Shown here piece by piece: positions 8,132 to 18,330 of a DNA stretch of 63,398 bases. This DNA is from a virus. Under the pieces are notes generated by a model. That model did not search any database. It saw only the letters and a program-made list of their open reading frames with translations, and was not told the origin of the DNA. Positions within the stretch are counted from its first letter, which is position 1. Each line of letters opens with the position of its first letter. The DNA is taken from the IMG/VR virus record IMGVR_UViG_3300032271_000550, positions 1 to 63,398 of that record; one strand, given 5' to 3'. The position numbers were made by a program, and so were the translations under genes.

Positions 8132-9474
8132 TGGCTGGAAATACTAGCAGCGTACCTAGCGGTCGTTCACTTGGTTATATTGCAGCAGTTGGAACTGACG
8201 GTGTTACCCCTATTCCTACTGTGGTAAATGTTTATGTAGATGGTAGTTCTAACGCCGCCTACAGCCCTATTAGCTCTACCCAGCCTGCTTCTACAAATTT
8301 TGAACAAAGCCCTGGAATTACAAGCTCATTTAAAAAATCATACCAATATGTTCCACTTGTGCCAACAGTTACTGGTAAATATACATTTGATTCCTTGACT
8401 CCTAGCGCGGCATCTACCAGCACGGCTGTGCAAAAAGTGGGTTCACCCATTAAATTGCCTAATGATAACTCAGTATCACCAACTACAGTTAAATATCTAG
8501 ATTTTCCATTTGCTCCAGCCACTTTTACAAGCAATCCAGCAATTACTTCTAAAAATAAAAATCAGACTATTGTTCCAGCGGCACCTCAAAATCCTGGAGA
8601 ATACCAGTGGAATTTGCCCCCTCATAAATGGAGCCTTCCTCGTACTGCCATGAGCGACCCTGTTAACATGCCTGATGGTTCTAAGAAACAACCTTCTGAT
8701 GACCGTTATCGTCGTGGTCGTATTTGGTGGAAAGCTACAGACCCTACAATTAGCACAGTTGATTCATCTGGAAATACTAGCGCCGTAGACAACTCTGACC
8801 GTAAATATGGTTTTCAATTTTTGTGGAACCCTGCTTCATTTTCTACAGCTGTATCTGTACAAATGGATGCGACACCTAACTCTAATGACCGTTTTATTGG
8901 AACTGTCGGTGCGTTCCCTGCTACAGAAACCATTTCATTCACGCTAGAAATAAACCGTATTAATGACTTTGCTTGTGCTAATGCGTTGTTTAAACGACCA
9001 ACTAATATTGGAAATTCTTTAGGTAATGGTGCTACAAATAACTTTATTACAACTGGTGATGTAGCTAAACTTGTCCCTTATTACCAAAACAATGGAAGTT
9101 TTACCGCCTCCCTTGTTAGAAATGGTAAAAGAAAAAAAGTAGAAGATAAACTAGTTGATTTATTTCAACGTGGAACTATTGCCGATATTGAGTATTTATA
9201 CACAGCCATTAACGGCCCTGGTCCAGGCACCACTTCGTCAGGCGGAGACTACTGGAAAAACGGTCGTGGTATAATTACTGCAGACATTGGATTCTTAATG
9301 CCTACCCTTTTAAATATTGATGTTGGTCCATTATCTTATATGGGTTATGTAACTAGCATGCAAGTTACACATTCAATGTTTACACAAGATATGATTCCAA
9401 TCCAAAGTGAAGTGCAAATTTCATTAAACCTACTCGCCACCGCTGGTGTCGCTACCACAACTACTGGAGGATAA
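8131..9474 (+). CDS. tube-initiator/hub-proximal tail protein (CIS tube-like), 447 aa
   Basis: The start overlaps the tape measure stop (TAATG). The pattern KYGFQFLWNPASFSTAVSVQMDATPN is reminiscent of contractile injection system tube-initiator proteins ('F.FNPE.l' region), and the following gene encodes the small LysM/gpX-like protein that pairs with them. A basic cluster (NGKRKKVEDKLV) lies in the C-terminal third. The assignment comes from motif plus context. Confidence 0.6.
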   Translation: MAGNTSSVPSGRSLGYIAAVGTDGVTPIPTVVNVYVDGSSNAAYSPISSTQPASTNFEQSPGITSSFKKSYQYVPLVPTVTGKYTFDSLTPSAASTSTAVQKVGSPIKLPNDNSVSPTTVKYLDFPFAPATFTSNPAITSKNKNQTIVPAAPQNPGEYQWNLPPHKWSLPRTAMSDPVNMPDGSKKQPSDDRYRRGRIWWKATDPTISTVDSSGNTSAVDNSDRKYGFQFLWNPASFSTAVSVQMDATPNSNDRFIGTVGAFPATETISFTLEINRINDFACANALFKRPTNIGNSLGNGATNNFITTGDVAKLVPYYQNNGSFTASLVRNGKRKKVEDKLVDLFQRGTIADIEYLYTAINGPGPGTTSSGGDYWKNGRGIITADIGFLMPTLLNIDVGPLSYMGYVTSMQVTHSMFTQDMIPIQSEVQISLNLLATAGVATTTTGG

Positions 9475-9476
9475 CT

Positions 9477-9761
9477 ATGGCAGCCCCGTCAAACGACTCT
9501 AGATATTATGATTCAGTAATTGATTACTTTAGCACAACCGCTACAGGCGACAATGCTCCAGTAGTGTTTTACGAGTTTAGTAGTTTAGGAAAGGTAAACT
9601 ACATTGACTATTCATGGAAATATGGCGACCGTATTGATAATTTAGCATCTACTTTCTTTTTGTTTCCTAACCGTTGGTGGATTATTGCGGAATTTAATCC
9701 TAAAATTTCTGACTGGCTTAACGTAGCCCCTGGTACAAACATTAGGATTCCTCGTGTCTAA
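9477..9761 (+). CDS. LysM/gpX-like baseplate protein, 94 aa
   Basis: A small protein with the pattern YGDRIDNLASTFFLFPNRWWIIAEFNP...PGTNIRIPRV, very close to the LysM-like tail protein X family (P2 gpX, T4 gp53 N-terminal type). It usually links hub and tube. It is followed by the gpD/gp27-like hub gene with overlapping coding sequence. Confidence 0.8.
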   Translation: MAAPSNDSRYYDSVIDYFSTTATGDNAPVVFYEFSSLGKVNYIDYSWKYGDRIDNLASTFFLFPNRWWIIAEFNPKISDWLNVAPGTNIRIPRV

Positions 9762-11064
9762 TTACGTATCTGTTTCTTTTCCTAATAGCCCTACACAGCC
9801 TAAGCGCGTACACAGGGTTACTTTGGAGCAGGAAATTTATATGCACGACTACGCTACCGTGGAGTTTAGGGACTGGAACATCGACCCGTTAAACATTAAA
9901 CCTGGTTCATTAATGGTCATTACTATTAAAGACAAATCTTACTATGGATACGTTCACCAGTTAAATAATGAGCAAAGTTCTGCAAAAAACTTTACTAAAG
10001 TTGGGTTTATTGGTGCATCTTATGTAATGAAACAATCTAGTCAAAAGATTTATCGCAACATGTCTGCTGACCAAATTATTGCTGCTATTGCTACCAAATA
10101 TAACTTTGCCTACAAAGTTACCCCACACCCACGCGTTTACCCCCAAGTTGCTCAAGCTGGTCTTACTGACTGGCAATTAATGGTAAATCTAGCCCAAGAG
10201 TGCGGTTATTTTTTGCGAGCCGAAAATTCTGAGATTTACTTTCAACCTTATACTGAGGACTTTAATAACCTTATTACTGAAGCAGTTAGCTTTAATAAAG
10301 GCGATGCTGGATTTAAAACTACTAACCACATTTACAAGTTTAAACCTGTTATCAGTGAAACTTTGGAAAACTATGGTTTTATGAAATCGGCTGTATCGGT
10401 TGCTGGCGTTAACCCAGTTAACGGCAACTCGTTTAAAGTTACTCAGCAAAAATCATTTAATCCTAGTCGTCAATACTCTAACGTAGAATTTTTTGACTCT
10501 CACGCCACTACAACTGTGGCTAACTCTTATGAAGTTGCTGGTTATTTAGCCAAAGCTGCCGATGAAAAAAGTCGTTTTCCTTACGCTGCAAGTGTAGAAA
10601 CTATTGGTGTTTCATCGGTCAGACCCTGTCTACCAGTTTATCTTTCCAACGTCGGTTCTGAATACTCAGGCTATTGGACAGTGCTAAAAGTAACTCACGT
10701 AGTTTATGAAGAAAATCTTAATCAACAACATTATACGTGTTCTATGGATGTTGCCTCTGACTCTCTAGGTACTAACGCAAACGCTAATCAGCCTTCTGCT
10801 CCTGCTGTTACTCCTAGGCGTAAAATCATACCTAATGAAAAAAATAAAAACATTAAGCCAAAAACTATTGTTTATAAACCAGCAATTACGGCTAAACGTA
10901 CTCAACAAAAACAACTAGTAGATAGAATCAATAGGGCTACTCAAACTGGTCCATTTGTTGCAACTTCTCGTTGGGGGTCTACTCACCGTGATTTAAATTA
11001 CAAAATTATTGATGAACGAATGCCTTTAGCAGTTTTACAAAAATTGAGGGCTGATGATAAATAA
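9754..11064 (+). CDS. baseplate hub protein (gpD/gp27-like), 436 aa
   Basis: GTG start overlapping the previous gene by 8 bp. Features such as HRVTLEQEIYMHDYATVEFRDW, AGLTDWQLMVNLAQECGYFLRAENSEIYFQP and a late strand region (SVETIGVSSVRPCLPVYLSNVG) match hub proteins of the late-control D family, which form the trimeric ring above the spike. The last ~80 residues are basic and probably flexible. Next gene is the OB-fold spike. Confidence 0.8.
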   Translation: MSNYVSVSFPNSPTQPKRVHRVTLEQEIYMHDYATVEFRDWNIDPLNIKPGSLMVITIKDKSYYGYVHQLNNEQSSAKNFTKVGFIGASYVMKQSSQKIYRNMSADQIIAAIATKYNFAYKVTPHPRVYPQVAQAGLTDWQLMVNLAQECGYFLRAENSEIYFQPYTEDFNNLITEAVSFNKGDAGFKTTNHIYKFKPVISETLENYGFMKSAVSVAGVNPVNGNSFKVTQQKSFNPSRQYSNVEFFDSHATTTVANSYEVAGYLAKAADEKSRFPYAASVETIGVSSVRPCLPVYLSNVGSEYSGYWTVLKVTHVVYEENLNQQHYTCSMDVASDSLGTNANANQPSAPAVTPRRKIIPNEKNKNIKPKTIVYKPAITAKRTQQKQLVDRINRATQTGPFVATSRWGSTHRDLNYKIIDERMPLAVLQKLRADDK

Positions 11065-11824
11065 TCTTAATGGAATGTACACGGGAATATATCGCGGCAC
11101 AGTTATAAATACAAAAGACCCTTTAAATAAAAATAGAATTATTTTAAAAGTTCCGCAAATATTTGGTAATGAAATTACTAACTGGGCTTACCCTATTATT
11201 GGTTTGCCAGTTAGTACTAAACCTATTTATGCTTCTTTTGTAAGTTTGGCTACTCAAACTATTTCCGATAGCACTAAAAACTATGTAGTTGCTATGGAAA
11301 CTGTAGAAAACTCTTATGGTATTAATCTTGTTAACCCTTCTTCCACTGTAACTGCTCTTACTGGAACAACTAGCTCTGTAGTGCCATCAGAAACTTCTGC
11401 CATGCAATTTTTGTACGCGGGAACTTACAACATTCAAATATCTGCTCAAATTTATACAACAATTGGTGGAAACTCTTTTCTAACTGTTGACCTGTGGGCT
11501 TTGCAAAACGGTTTGCCTATTCCAGCTTCTACAGGTCAAATTTCGGTAGGCGCTAAAAACCCATACATTGTTTCTTCCTGGAATTATATTTTGACTGTGG
11601 CTGCTGGTGATACCGTGCAATTTGCGTGGAACGTAAACACTTCTACAGCAACGTCTTTGTATGCTATTGCTGAACAAGCAGGGCCTCCGTATCAACCTTC
11701 AGTCCCGTCATTTACTGTATCCGCAAATTTAATAGGAAACTACACTCCAAAAAATAATGACAATGTATGGGTCATGTTTGAAGGCGGAGACCCCAATTAT
11801 CCACTCTGGTTAGGAACATTCTAA
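11054..11824 (+). CDS. baseplate spike OB-fold protein with inserted jelly-roll-like domain, 256 aa
   Basis: Residues 8-50 (GMYTGIYRGTVINTKDPLNK then NRIILKVPQIFGNE) are the first half of a gp5/VgrG OB fold. The second half appears only at residues 227-256 (PKNNDNVWVMFEGGDPNYPL). Between them is a ~165-residue beta-rich insert (FLYAGTYNIQISAQI, then WNYILTVAAGDTVQFAW) that resembles C1q/TNF-like or BclA-like jelly rolls. The spike gene overlaps the hub gene, as expected for a hub-spike pair. The insert may decorate the spike or bind host glycans; that part is inference. Confidence 0.7.
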   Translation: MINNLNGMYTGIYRGTVINTKDPLNKNRIILKVPQIFGNEITNWAYPIIGLPVSTKPIYASFVSLATQTISDSTKNYVVAMETVENSYGINLVNPSSTVTALTGTTSSVVPSETSAMQFLYAGTYNIQISAQIYTTIGGNSFLTVDLWALQNGLPIPASTGQISVGAKNPYIVSSWNYILTVAAGDTVQFAWNVNTSTATSLYAIAEQAGPPYQPSVPSFTVSANLIGNYTPKNNDNVWVMFEGGDPNYPLWLGTF

Positions 11825-12249
11825 TGACAAGTAAAGCAATTGATTACCCATTTACTTATGGTAAATCTTTTGATGGTAAAAACATTACTGGTTTAGCCGC
11901 CACTACTGACTTTAAAAAACTTTGGCAAAACCGTATCTTGCTAGTTCTTGGTACTAGACCTGGTGAACGTGTTATGCGACCTGATTTTGGCAGCAACCTT
12001 TATACGGCTCTTTACGAATCAGAAAGCGTGGCTGAACAAATTATTAACACTAGTATTAATGAGGCGTTTAACAAATGGCTTCCAGACTTGTCACTTAAAC
12101 AAATTAGCCCAACGTTTGACCAAACCACTAACGTCATAGTTATAAATATTTTATATGGTCTGCCAAATGGTGAAGTAGATAGTGTTACAATTAATAGTGG
12201 AATATTTAACCGCTCAGGTGAGCTCATTCAGGAGATTGTAAATGGCTAG
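11824..12249 (+). CDS. baseplate wedge protein, gp25/gpW-like, 141 aa
   Basis: Contains the family hallmark LVLGTRPGERVMRPDFGSNL (GPW/gp25 signature) followed by a helix and a beta strand-rich C-terminus (VIVINILYGLPNGEVDSVTI). In contractile phages it joins the wedge and sheath initiation. It is followed, with overlap, by the gpJ-like gene. Confidence 0.93.
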   Translation: MTSKAIDYPFTYGKSFDGKNITGLAATTDFKKLWQNRILLVLGTRPGERVMRPDFGSNLYTALYESESVAEQIINTSINEAFNKWLPDLSLKQISPTFDQTTNVIVINILYGLPNGEVDSVTINSGIFNRSGELIQEIVNG

Positions 12250-14479
12250 TTCCGTTACTAAAAATTATATTCCGCAAATTGACTACGTTTCTCGTGACTA
12301 TACGGCAATTTTAGCGGATTTGACCGCTATTGCTAAACAGTTTAACCCTACCTGGGCTGTGTCAGACCCGTCAGATATTGGTGTAGCTCTTTTAGAAACC
12401 TTTGCTTACATGGGTGATATTTTAAGCTTTTACACTGACCGTATGGCTTCTGAAGGCTTCTTAGGTACTGCCAGCCAGCGTGCCAGCGTACTTCAAATTG
12501 CCGCAATGTTTGGTTACACCATTACACCAAGCAGCGCAGCAGTAGTTACTTTAACTTTTACTAATGGTGATACTTCTAACTCTGTAACTATAGCGGCTGG
12601 TACACAAGTAGCTTCAACTACCACGGTTAATGGTCAATCTACTCAAGTTGTTTTTGAAACTGATTCTGCGGTAACTATTGCAGCCAATGGCACTGGAAGC
12701 GTAACTGCTACTCAAGGAATTACTACCAGCCTAGAAGCAGTTGGTACATCTAATGGAACTCCTAGCCAGTCTTTTAAACTTTCTCAAACTGGTGTAATTA
12801 TTAACAGCACTGGTAGCAATATTAAAGTTTATGTAGGCGGTATCCAGTACAATTACACCTCGTCTCTTGTAGACAACAGCCCTTACGATTCTGTGTTTAC
12901 TACAGCTATGGATGCTGATGGCTACACCTATGTTGTTTTTGGTGACGGCGTTGGTGGTCGTATCCCGCCCGCTACTTACTCTGTAACCGTAACATACCGT
13001 GTAGGCGTTGGCTCACAAGGTAACGTAGCGGCTGGTTCTATTCAAGGTTCTACATTAACAGGAAACTACAACGTAACCGTATCCCAGCCTTCTGCTGCTA
13101 GCGGTGGCGCTGATGATGAATCCACAGACTCTATTAGATACAACGTCCCCCGTGCTCTTCGTACCTTACGTCGTGCTGTGTCGCTTAAAGACTATGCTTA
13201 CCTAGCTCTTCAAGTTTCTGGTGTGTCAAAAGCTAGCGCAGATTCTTCTGTGTGGTCTAACGTAAATCTTTACATTGCCCCATTTGGCTCTAGCGCGGTA
13301 AACAATTATTCTTTTACTGGGTCTAGTATTACCGCTGTTACTCAAACAGCAACAGACGGAACTTCTGGTACTGAAGGACTTACTTACACAGCCGCAGCTG
13401 GAACATTTACATCAATTTACGGATTAACTGCCAATAGCCTGTATGTAACAGTTTCAGGACTAGCTCCAGCAGACTACAATATTACAGTTCCAGTATTAAT
13501 TACTAACGTAAAAAGCGATGGAAGCGCATTTACTGTGGCAACGTCTTACAGCACATTTCCGACGTATGTCCCATCACTTTCATCTAATGCGGCCGTAAGT
13601 GTTACTGGACCAGCTACCGCAGCATTTACTACATTAAAGTCAAGCGTAATTAATTATTTTACGGATAAAGTTGCCCCTAACGTAACACTGAACGTTGTTC
13701 CACCAACTTATGTTCCTGTAAATTTAGAAATGACTTTACACGTTTTGCCTCAATATAGCCAAGCAAACGTAACCACTCAGGTTCAAAATGCGTTATCTAA
13801 CCTTGTGTCATATAACAATTCATTTTTTGCTGACCGCATTCCACCGCACTTTATTCTTAACTCAATTACAAATATTGATGGCGTTGACTACGCAACAGTA
13901 GAGCATTTACGCAGAGCGTCTAATGAACAACTATATTCAATTGCTACTTGGACTAGGCCTACAACCACAACTGCTACATTGACATTCTCAAATAACCACA
14001 CAATTACTGCTGGTCAAAACATTCGTGTGTATAACAGCGGTGGTGTTGATGGCACGTACGTGGTTAACTCTGTCACTAGCACTTCAGTAACAATTACAAC
14101 TACAGCAGCAACGGCTACCCCTACAAGCGTTAACGTTACTAGTTATGGTATTGGTCAAAAAACTGTTCTTGCCAGTTCTATTGCTGGAATTACAGTTGGT
14201 ATGCAAATAACAGCAACCAATATTTCTAGCCCAGCTATTGTTACATCTATTTCTGGTTCAACTATAGGAATTAGCACATACACTACTGCCGTAACTAACC
14301 CGACTACAGCGGCGGCTACTTTTGCTCTGCTTCCTACAGACGCCTCTAATACTGTAAAAGTTTTTGGAGTAGATTCATCTACGTCTGCTGGTGTTTCTAC
14401 ATATGGAATTGTGTGTGGAGCAAATGAAATTCCTTCTAAGGGAACGTTTATAATTACCGCTACTGGCGGATTGACATAA
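12242..14479 (+). CDS. baseplate J-like (gp6-type) wedge protein, 745 aa
   Basis: The N-terminus (IDYVSRDYTAILADLTAIAKQFNP, MGDILSFYTDRMASEGFLGTA) and the central block (GGADDESTDSIRYNVPRALRTLRRAVSLKDYAYLAL) match gpJ/gp6-type baseplate proteins. The C-terminus is extended. From about residue 575 it has a beta module (TATLTFSNNHTITAGQNIRV...DGTYVVNSV) that resembles modules in the sheath and the I-like protein. Confidence 0.9.
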   Translation: MASSVTKNYIPQIDYVSRDYTAILADLTAIAKQFNPTWAVSDPSDIGVALLETFAYMGDILSFYTDRMASEGFLGTASQRASVLQIAAMFGYTITPSSAAVVTLTFTNGDTSNSVTIAAGTQVASTTTVNGQSTQVVFETDSAVTIAANGTGSVTATQGITTSLEAVGTSNGTPSQSFKLSQTGVIINSTGSNIKVYVGGIQYNYTSSLVDNSPYDSVFTTAMDADGYTYVVFGDGVGGRIPPATYSVTVTYRVGVGSQGNVAAGSIQGSTLTGNYNVTVSQPSAASGGADDESTDSIRYNVPRALRTLRRAVSLKDYAYLALQVSGVSKASADSSVWSNVNLYIAPFGSSAVNNYSFTGSSITAVTQTATDGTSGTEGLTYTAAAGTFTSIYGLTANSLYVTVSGLAPADYNITVPVLITNVKSDGSAFTVATSYSTFPTYVPSLSSNAAVSVTGPATAAFTTLKSSVINYFTDKVAPNVTLNVVPPTYVPVNLEMTLHVLPQYSQANVTTQVQNALSNLVSYNNSFFADRIPPHFILNSITNIDGVDYATVEHLRRASNEQLYSIATWTRPTTTTATLTFSNNHTITAGQNIRVYNSGGVDGTYVVNSVTSTSVTITTTAATATPTSVNVTSYGIGQKTVLASSIAGITVGMQITATNISSPAIVTSISGSTIGISTYTTAVTNPTTAAATFALLPTDASNTVKVFGVDSSTSAGVSTYGIVCGANEIPSKGTFIITATGGLT

Positions 14480-14489
14480 GGAGAAATAA

Positions 14490-15188
14490 ATGGCAACAGC
14501 ATCTTACCCTGGAGTAGTTAAAACTTACACCGATAAAACAGACGGCATTGATTATGTAAAAGCCGCTGACATGAACAGCGTTCAATCTGAAATTCAAGCT
14601 ATTGAAACTGCCCTTGGCGCTACTCCAGCTACCTCATCGCTACCCAGCGCAGGTACCTATAACTCTAACGGTGTTTCTACTTCTGTTACTGCACGTATTA
14701 CAAACCTAGAGGCAGGGCTTACTGCTGGTGCTACTGATGGCTCCCGTGTAGGTTACACGCAGTTGGCTACTGGTAGCTTTGCTTCTGCCCCTGGAGCTAT
14801 TTCAGTAACTACTACTAATTACCAAAAGCTTGTTGTGGTTATTGCAATTACTACTCTTGGTTCTGGTACTGCAATTAGCTTGCAGGTCAACAGCGCATCT
14901 GCATCTAAAATAGTTTACACAAGCTATGCAGGCACAACTACTGGTAACACTTCAGCTGGTGGTGTGGCATTAATTACTAACAACGCTGCCCCAGCAACTA
15001 ACGATATTATTACCGCAGAAATTTTTAACCCAGGAGCTACTGGATTTAAAACAATTAGCTGGACTAATGGCACTGGATTTGGTTTTGGTCAATTTACTAC
15101 TGGCGCTACTGGTGCAGTAACTTCAGTTACCATCAGCGCTAGCACGTACCCTACTGCAGCTACATACACAATCTACGGTGTTAAGTAA
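14490..15188 (+). CDS. putative tail fibre/appendage protein, 232 aa
   Basis: Starts with a pattern common in phage appendage proteins (YPGVVKTYTDKTDGIDYVKA, then AADMNSVQSEIQAIETALGA), probably a short coiled-coil attachment segment, followed by a Gly/Thr/Ser-rich beta domain. Preceded by SD AGGAG at 14479-14483. It lies between the J-like and I-like genes. Whether it is a fibre or a surface decoration cannot be told from the sequence. Confidence 0.55.
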   Translation: MATASYPGVVKTYTDKTDGIDYVKAADMNSVQSEIQAIETALGATPATSSLPSAGTYNSNGVSTSVTARITNLEAGLTAGATDGSRVGYTQLATGSFASAPGAISVTTTNYQKLVVVIAITTLGSGTAISLQVNSASASKIVYTSYAGTTTGNTSAGGVALITNNAAPATNDIITAEIFNPGATGFKTISWTNGTGFGFGQFTTGATGAVTSVTISASTYPTAATYTIYGVK

Positions 15189-15198
15189 TAGGTAACTT

Positions 15199-18100
15199 AT
15201 GACAGCCTACGGTTTTAAAACATACGGTACATTTAAATACGGTGTTGCTCCCTCAACTGATATTAGCGTTTACCCATTTACAACTCAGTCTTTGGATTAC
15301 GGGTCAATAAAACTATCTTGGGTGTACCCGCTTGTTACTGGTTCTTTTACAACATTTACTATTCTTAGAAATCCAACTGGATTTCCAATTACGGCTGACA
15401 ACGGCGACCTTATTTACACCGCTACAAAAACCTCACTAAGCAACAGTAATCTTTTGGGAAAAACTGCCACACTTACAGACACTGGTGGTTTTTACGACCC
15501 TATTAGCGGAAACTTTACAACAACATACAGCGGAATTATTTCTGGAAATATTGTAAATTCTAAAACTGTAAACTTAACAACGGTTAATTCTAACATTGCG
15601 GCAGGACAAATAGTTTCTTACACGCCTTCAGGTAATTTAACTGGTGCAAATTCTGGTAGCGGGGTTATTGGTGGAACTACTGTTACTGCAGTTACTACTG
15701 ATTCTACTGGAACTTACACAATTATAACTTTAAGTGACTATGCCACAATACCTGATAAAACAACTTTAACGTTTTCTCCTACTGGTTTAACTTTAGGTAA
15801 AACTTACTATTATTCAGCTTTTGTATTAAGTAATGGAACTTGGCAAAGAGTGGGTACTGCTATTGGTACCTCAATTAAAAATTATAAAACTGCTGATACT
15901 ATGTATGATTCTTTGCCCGAAGTCTATAGGGCAGCATTACCAACATCTTCATCTACTAACGCAAATAAAAATGTAGACCTTTACAATTTTTTGCGCGTAT
16001 TTGGTGTTCAACATGACTTTATTAAAACTAAAGTAGAAAATGCTAAAAACCGTTATGATACCGCTAACTTAGATGGTCGTTTAATCCCCGCTCTTATGGG
16101 TCAAATGGGGTTTACGTACGAAAGCGGTATGGGCCTTCAGCAAGCACGACGTCTTCTTAAAAATGCTAACTATATTTATCTTAATAAAGGAACTGGTCAA
16201 GGAATAAAGCAATTTATTTCTTCTTTTTCTGGGTATACAGCATCAATTGCTTCATTTAAAAATTTATTTTTAACTTTAGACTGTTCTTCATTTGAATATG
16301 GGGACGGATTTTGGTCAACTACTGGAAGTCGTAACGTTACAACTTTTACCACTGCTGCTCTTGAAGGCGGTAGTCCGTTACCTGTTTCTATTTCAACCTC
16401 TCCTAACGGTTATCCTAACTCTCAACTAGGTTATTTAAAAAGCACGTCTTTATCTTCTTCTGGTGGTGCTTTTAGCACGTATGAATTTTCTTACGGTGTT
16501 TCACAAGATGCTTACACTATTTCTACAGTTCAAACTGGTCCTTCTGTGGGATATAACTATGTAACTATAACTGCGGATTCAGAACATTCGTTTAAAGTTG
16601 GGCAATATGTAGTTATATCAAATATGAACCCTACTTATTTAAACGGTATTCAACAAATTACTGCTGTACCAGACTCTAAAAGTTTTACTTTTTATTCTGC
16701 TAACGCTACTTCCAGTATGACTATACAACCTTACGGTAGTGCCGTTATTCCAACTGGAACTATTACTGGTGGAACTTTATCTGCAACCATAACTACTTCT
16801 GCTCTTCATTACATTATTCCTGGACAGTCAGTTACTATTTCTGGAGTTGTTCCTGCTTTATTTAACGGTACTACTACCCCAATTAACGGCACTTATGTGG
16901 CTGCGGCAGGTACTCAAAATACTACGTTAGTGTTAACTTTACCTACATCACCTAGCAACACTACAGTTACTGCTGCTGGTTCTACGTTTGTATCCCCTGG
17001 AACAGTAAGTCTTTATGATGTTAAAAACGCCAGCATTCCAGTAACTGCTGGTGGTAGTTATTTTTTCAGCATTTACACTCAAGCTAAAACTGTAGGTCGT
17101 GGTATTACTACTGGTGTCCGTTGGTATGACCAATATGGTACATATTTAACTTCAGCCGCTACTGGAACTAATAGCAATGTTACTGGTTCTTGGACTCGCG
17201 TATCTTCTTCGTTTCCATCAGTAGCCCCACCATCTGCAGCTTATGCAGCTCCATATGTTTCTTACAGCACTACTGGTTTTAATGAAGTTCATTACTTTGA
17301 TTGTGCTCAGTTTGAGTTAGTTCCTGGAAGCCTAACCACTCCTTATGTGGATTCTAGGCGTGTAGATATTTACTTAGGCGCTAGCCGAATTAATAACATT
17401 ATTAATCCAGGTTTTGAAAGCTCTACTTCTTACGTAGTTCCAACTCAAACCCCTACGTACTCAGCCCCCAACATTACTTTAAGCACATCAACCGCTCATG
17501 CTATTTCGGTTGGTTCAACTGTAACTTTATCTGGTTTTACTCCAAGCGGATACAACGGTACATGGACTGCTCAAACTGGAACTACTGGCTCTACTTTAGT
17601 GTTAAACATTGGCTCTAACCCTGGAGCAATTACTGTAGCTGGTACGGCTACGTGTAGCGTCATTAACTGGACTGCTACTAATACTACGGCATTTACTACT
17701 GATGCGGCTAACGTGTATCCTACCGCGTCTGTAGGTCTTGGTACAGCAGTTAGCGCGGCATCTGCCAAACTTACTCTTAGTGCAGGTACCAGCACTCTTG
17801 CTCCAACAAACACAATTGCTGTTACTGGTGGTAACCCTTATGCGCTTAGTGCTTACTTTAAAGCAGCTAATGCTAACGTTACGCCTAGCGTAGTTTGGAA
17901 AAATGTTAGCGGTTCTACTTTAAGGACAGATACTGCAACAGCAGCAATTAGTTTAAATGGAACTACGTTTACAAGAGTTTCTATGATACCTGCATCGGGT
18001 TCTTCAGCTATGATTGCTCCAGCAACAGCAACTACGGCCACAATTACTTTTACATTTTCTTCAGCTGGTACAACTGCGTATGTTGATTCTGTACTATTTG

Positions 18101-18330
18101 AGTCAAGTTACACAGCTAATAATTATTTTGACGGTAGCACTGGCTACAATGTTTCTGATGATATTACTTGGGAACAAAATGCCGCTGGTACTGCTGGAAC
18201 ATCTACTACTGGTAGAAGCGTTTATTATCCAAACAGGCAATTAGTTCAATCGCGTTTAAACACTGTTCTTTCTGATTACGTACCGATTGGAACTAACTAC
18301 GCTTTGTTCTTTGGTCAAACCGCTACTTGA
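15199..18330 (+). CDS. large gpI-like baseplate/tail protein with beta modules, 1043 aa
   Basis: Around residues 235-340 is a P2 gpI-like region (YDSLPEVYRAALPTSSS, FLRVFGVQHDFIKTKVENAK, GRLIPALMGQMGFTYESGMG) that usually connects baseplate and fibres. The N-terminal 230 residues look like fibronectin/Ig-type strands. The C-terminal 650 residues hold repeated beta modules at about 450-515, 523-595 and 754-820, and two segments resembling carbohydrate-binding jelly rolls (VRWYDQYGTYL and VVWKNVSGSTLR surroundings). A host-recognition role is likely. Confidence 0.7.
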   Translation: MTAYGFKTYGTFKYGVAPSTDISVYPFTTQSLDYGSIKLSWVYPLVTGSFTTFTILRNPTGFPITADNGDLIYTATKTSLSNSNLLGKTATLTDTGGFYDPISGNFTTTYSGIISGNIVNSKTVNLTTVNSNIAAGQIVSYTPSGNLTGANSGSGVIGGTTVTAVTTDSTGTYTIITLSDYATIPDKTTLTFSPTGLTLGKTYYYSAFVLSNGTWQRVGTAIGTSIKNYKTADTMYDSLPEVYRAALPTSSSTNANKNVDLYNFLRVFGVQHDFIKTKVENAKNRYDTANLDGRLIPALMGQMGFTYESGMGLQQARRLLKNANYIYLNKGTGQGIKQFISSFSGYTASIASFKNLFLTLDCSSFEYGDGFWSTTGSRNVTTFTTAALEGGSPLPVSISTSPNGYPNSQLGYLKSTSLSSSGGAFSTYEFSYGVSQDAYTISTVQTGPSVGYNYVTITADSEHSFKVGQYVVISNMNPTYLNGIQQITAVPDSKSFTFYSANATSSMTIQPYGSAVIPTGTITGGTLSATITTSALHYIIPGQSVTISGVVPALFNGTTTPINGTYVAAAGTQNTTLVLTLPTSPSNTTVTAAGSTFVSPGTVSLYDVKNASIPVTAGGSYFFSIYTQAKTVGRGITTGVRWYDQYGTYLTSAATGTNSNVTGSWTRVSSSFPSVAPPSAAYAAPYVSYSTTGFNEVHYFDCAQFELVPGSLTTPYVDSRRVDIYLGASRINNIINPGFESSTSYVVPTQTPTYSAPNITLSTSTAHAISVGSTVTLSGFTPSGYNGTWTAQTGTTGSTLVLNIGSNPGAITVAGTATCSVINWTATNTTAFTTDAANVYPTASVGLGTAVSAASAKLTLSAGTSTLAPTNTIAVTGGNPYALSAYFKAANANVTPSVVWKNVSGSTLRTDTATAAISLNGTTFTRVSMIPASGSSAMIAPATATTATITFTFSSAGTTAYVDSVLFESSYTANNYFDGSTGYNVSDDITWEQNAAGTAGTSTTGRSVYYPNRQLVQSRLNTVLSDYVPIGTNYALFFGQTAT

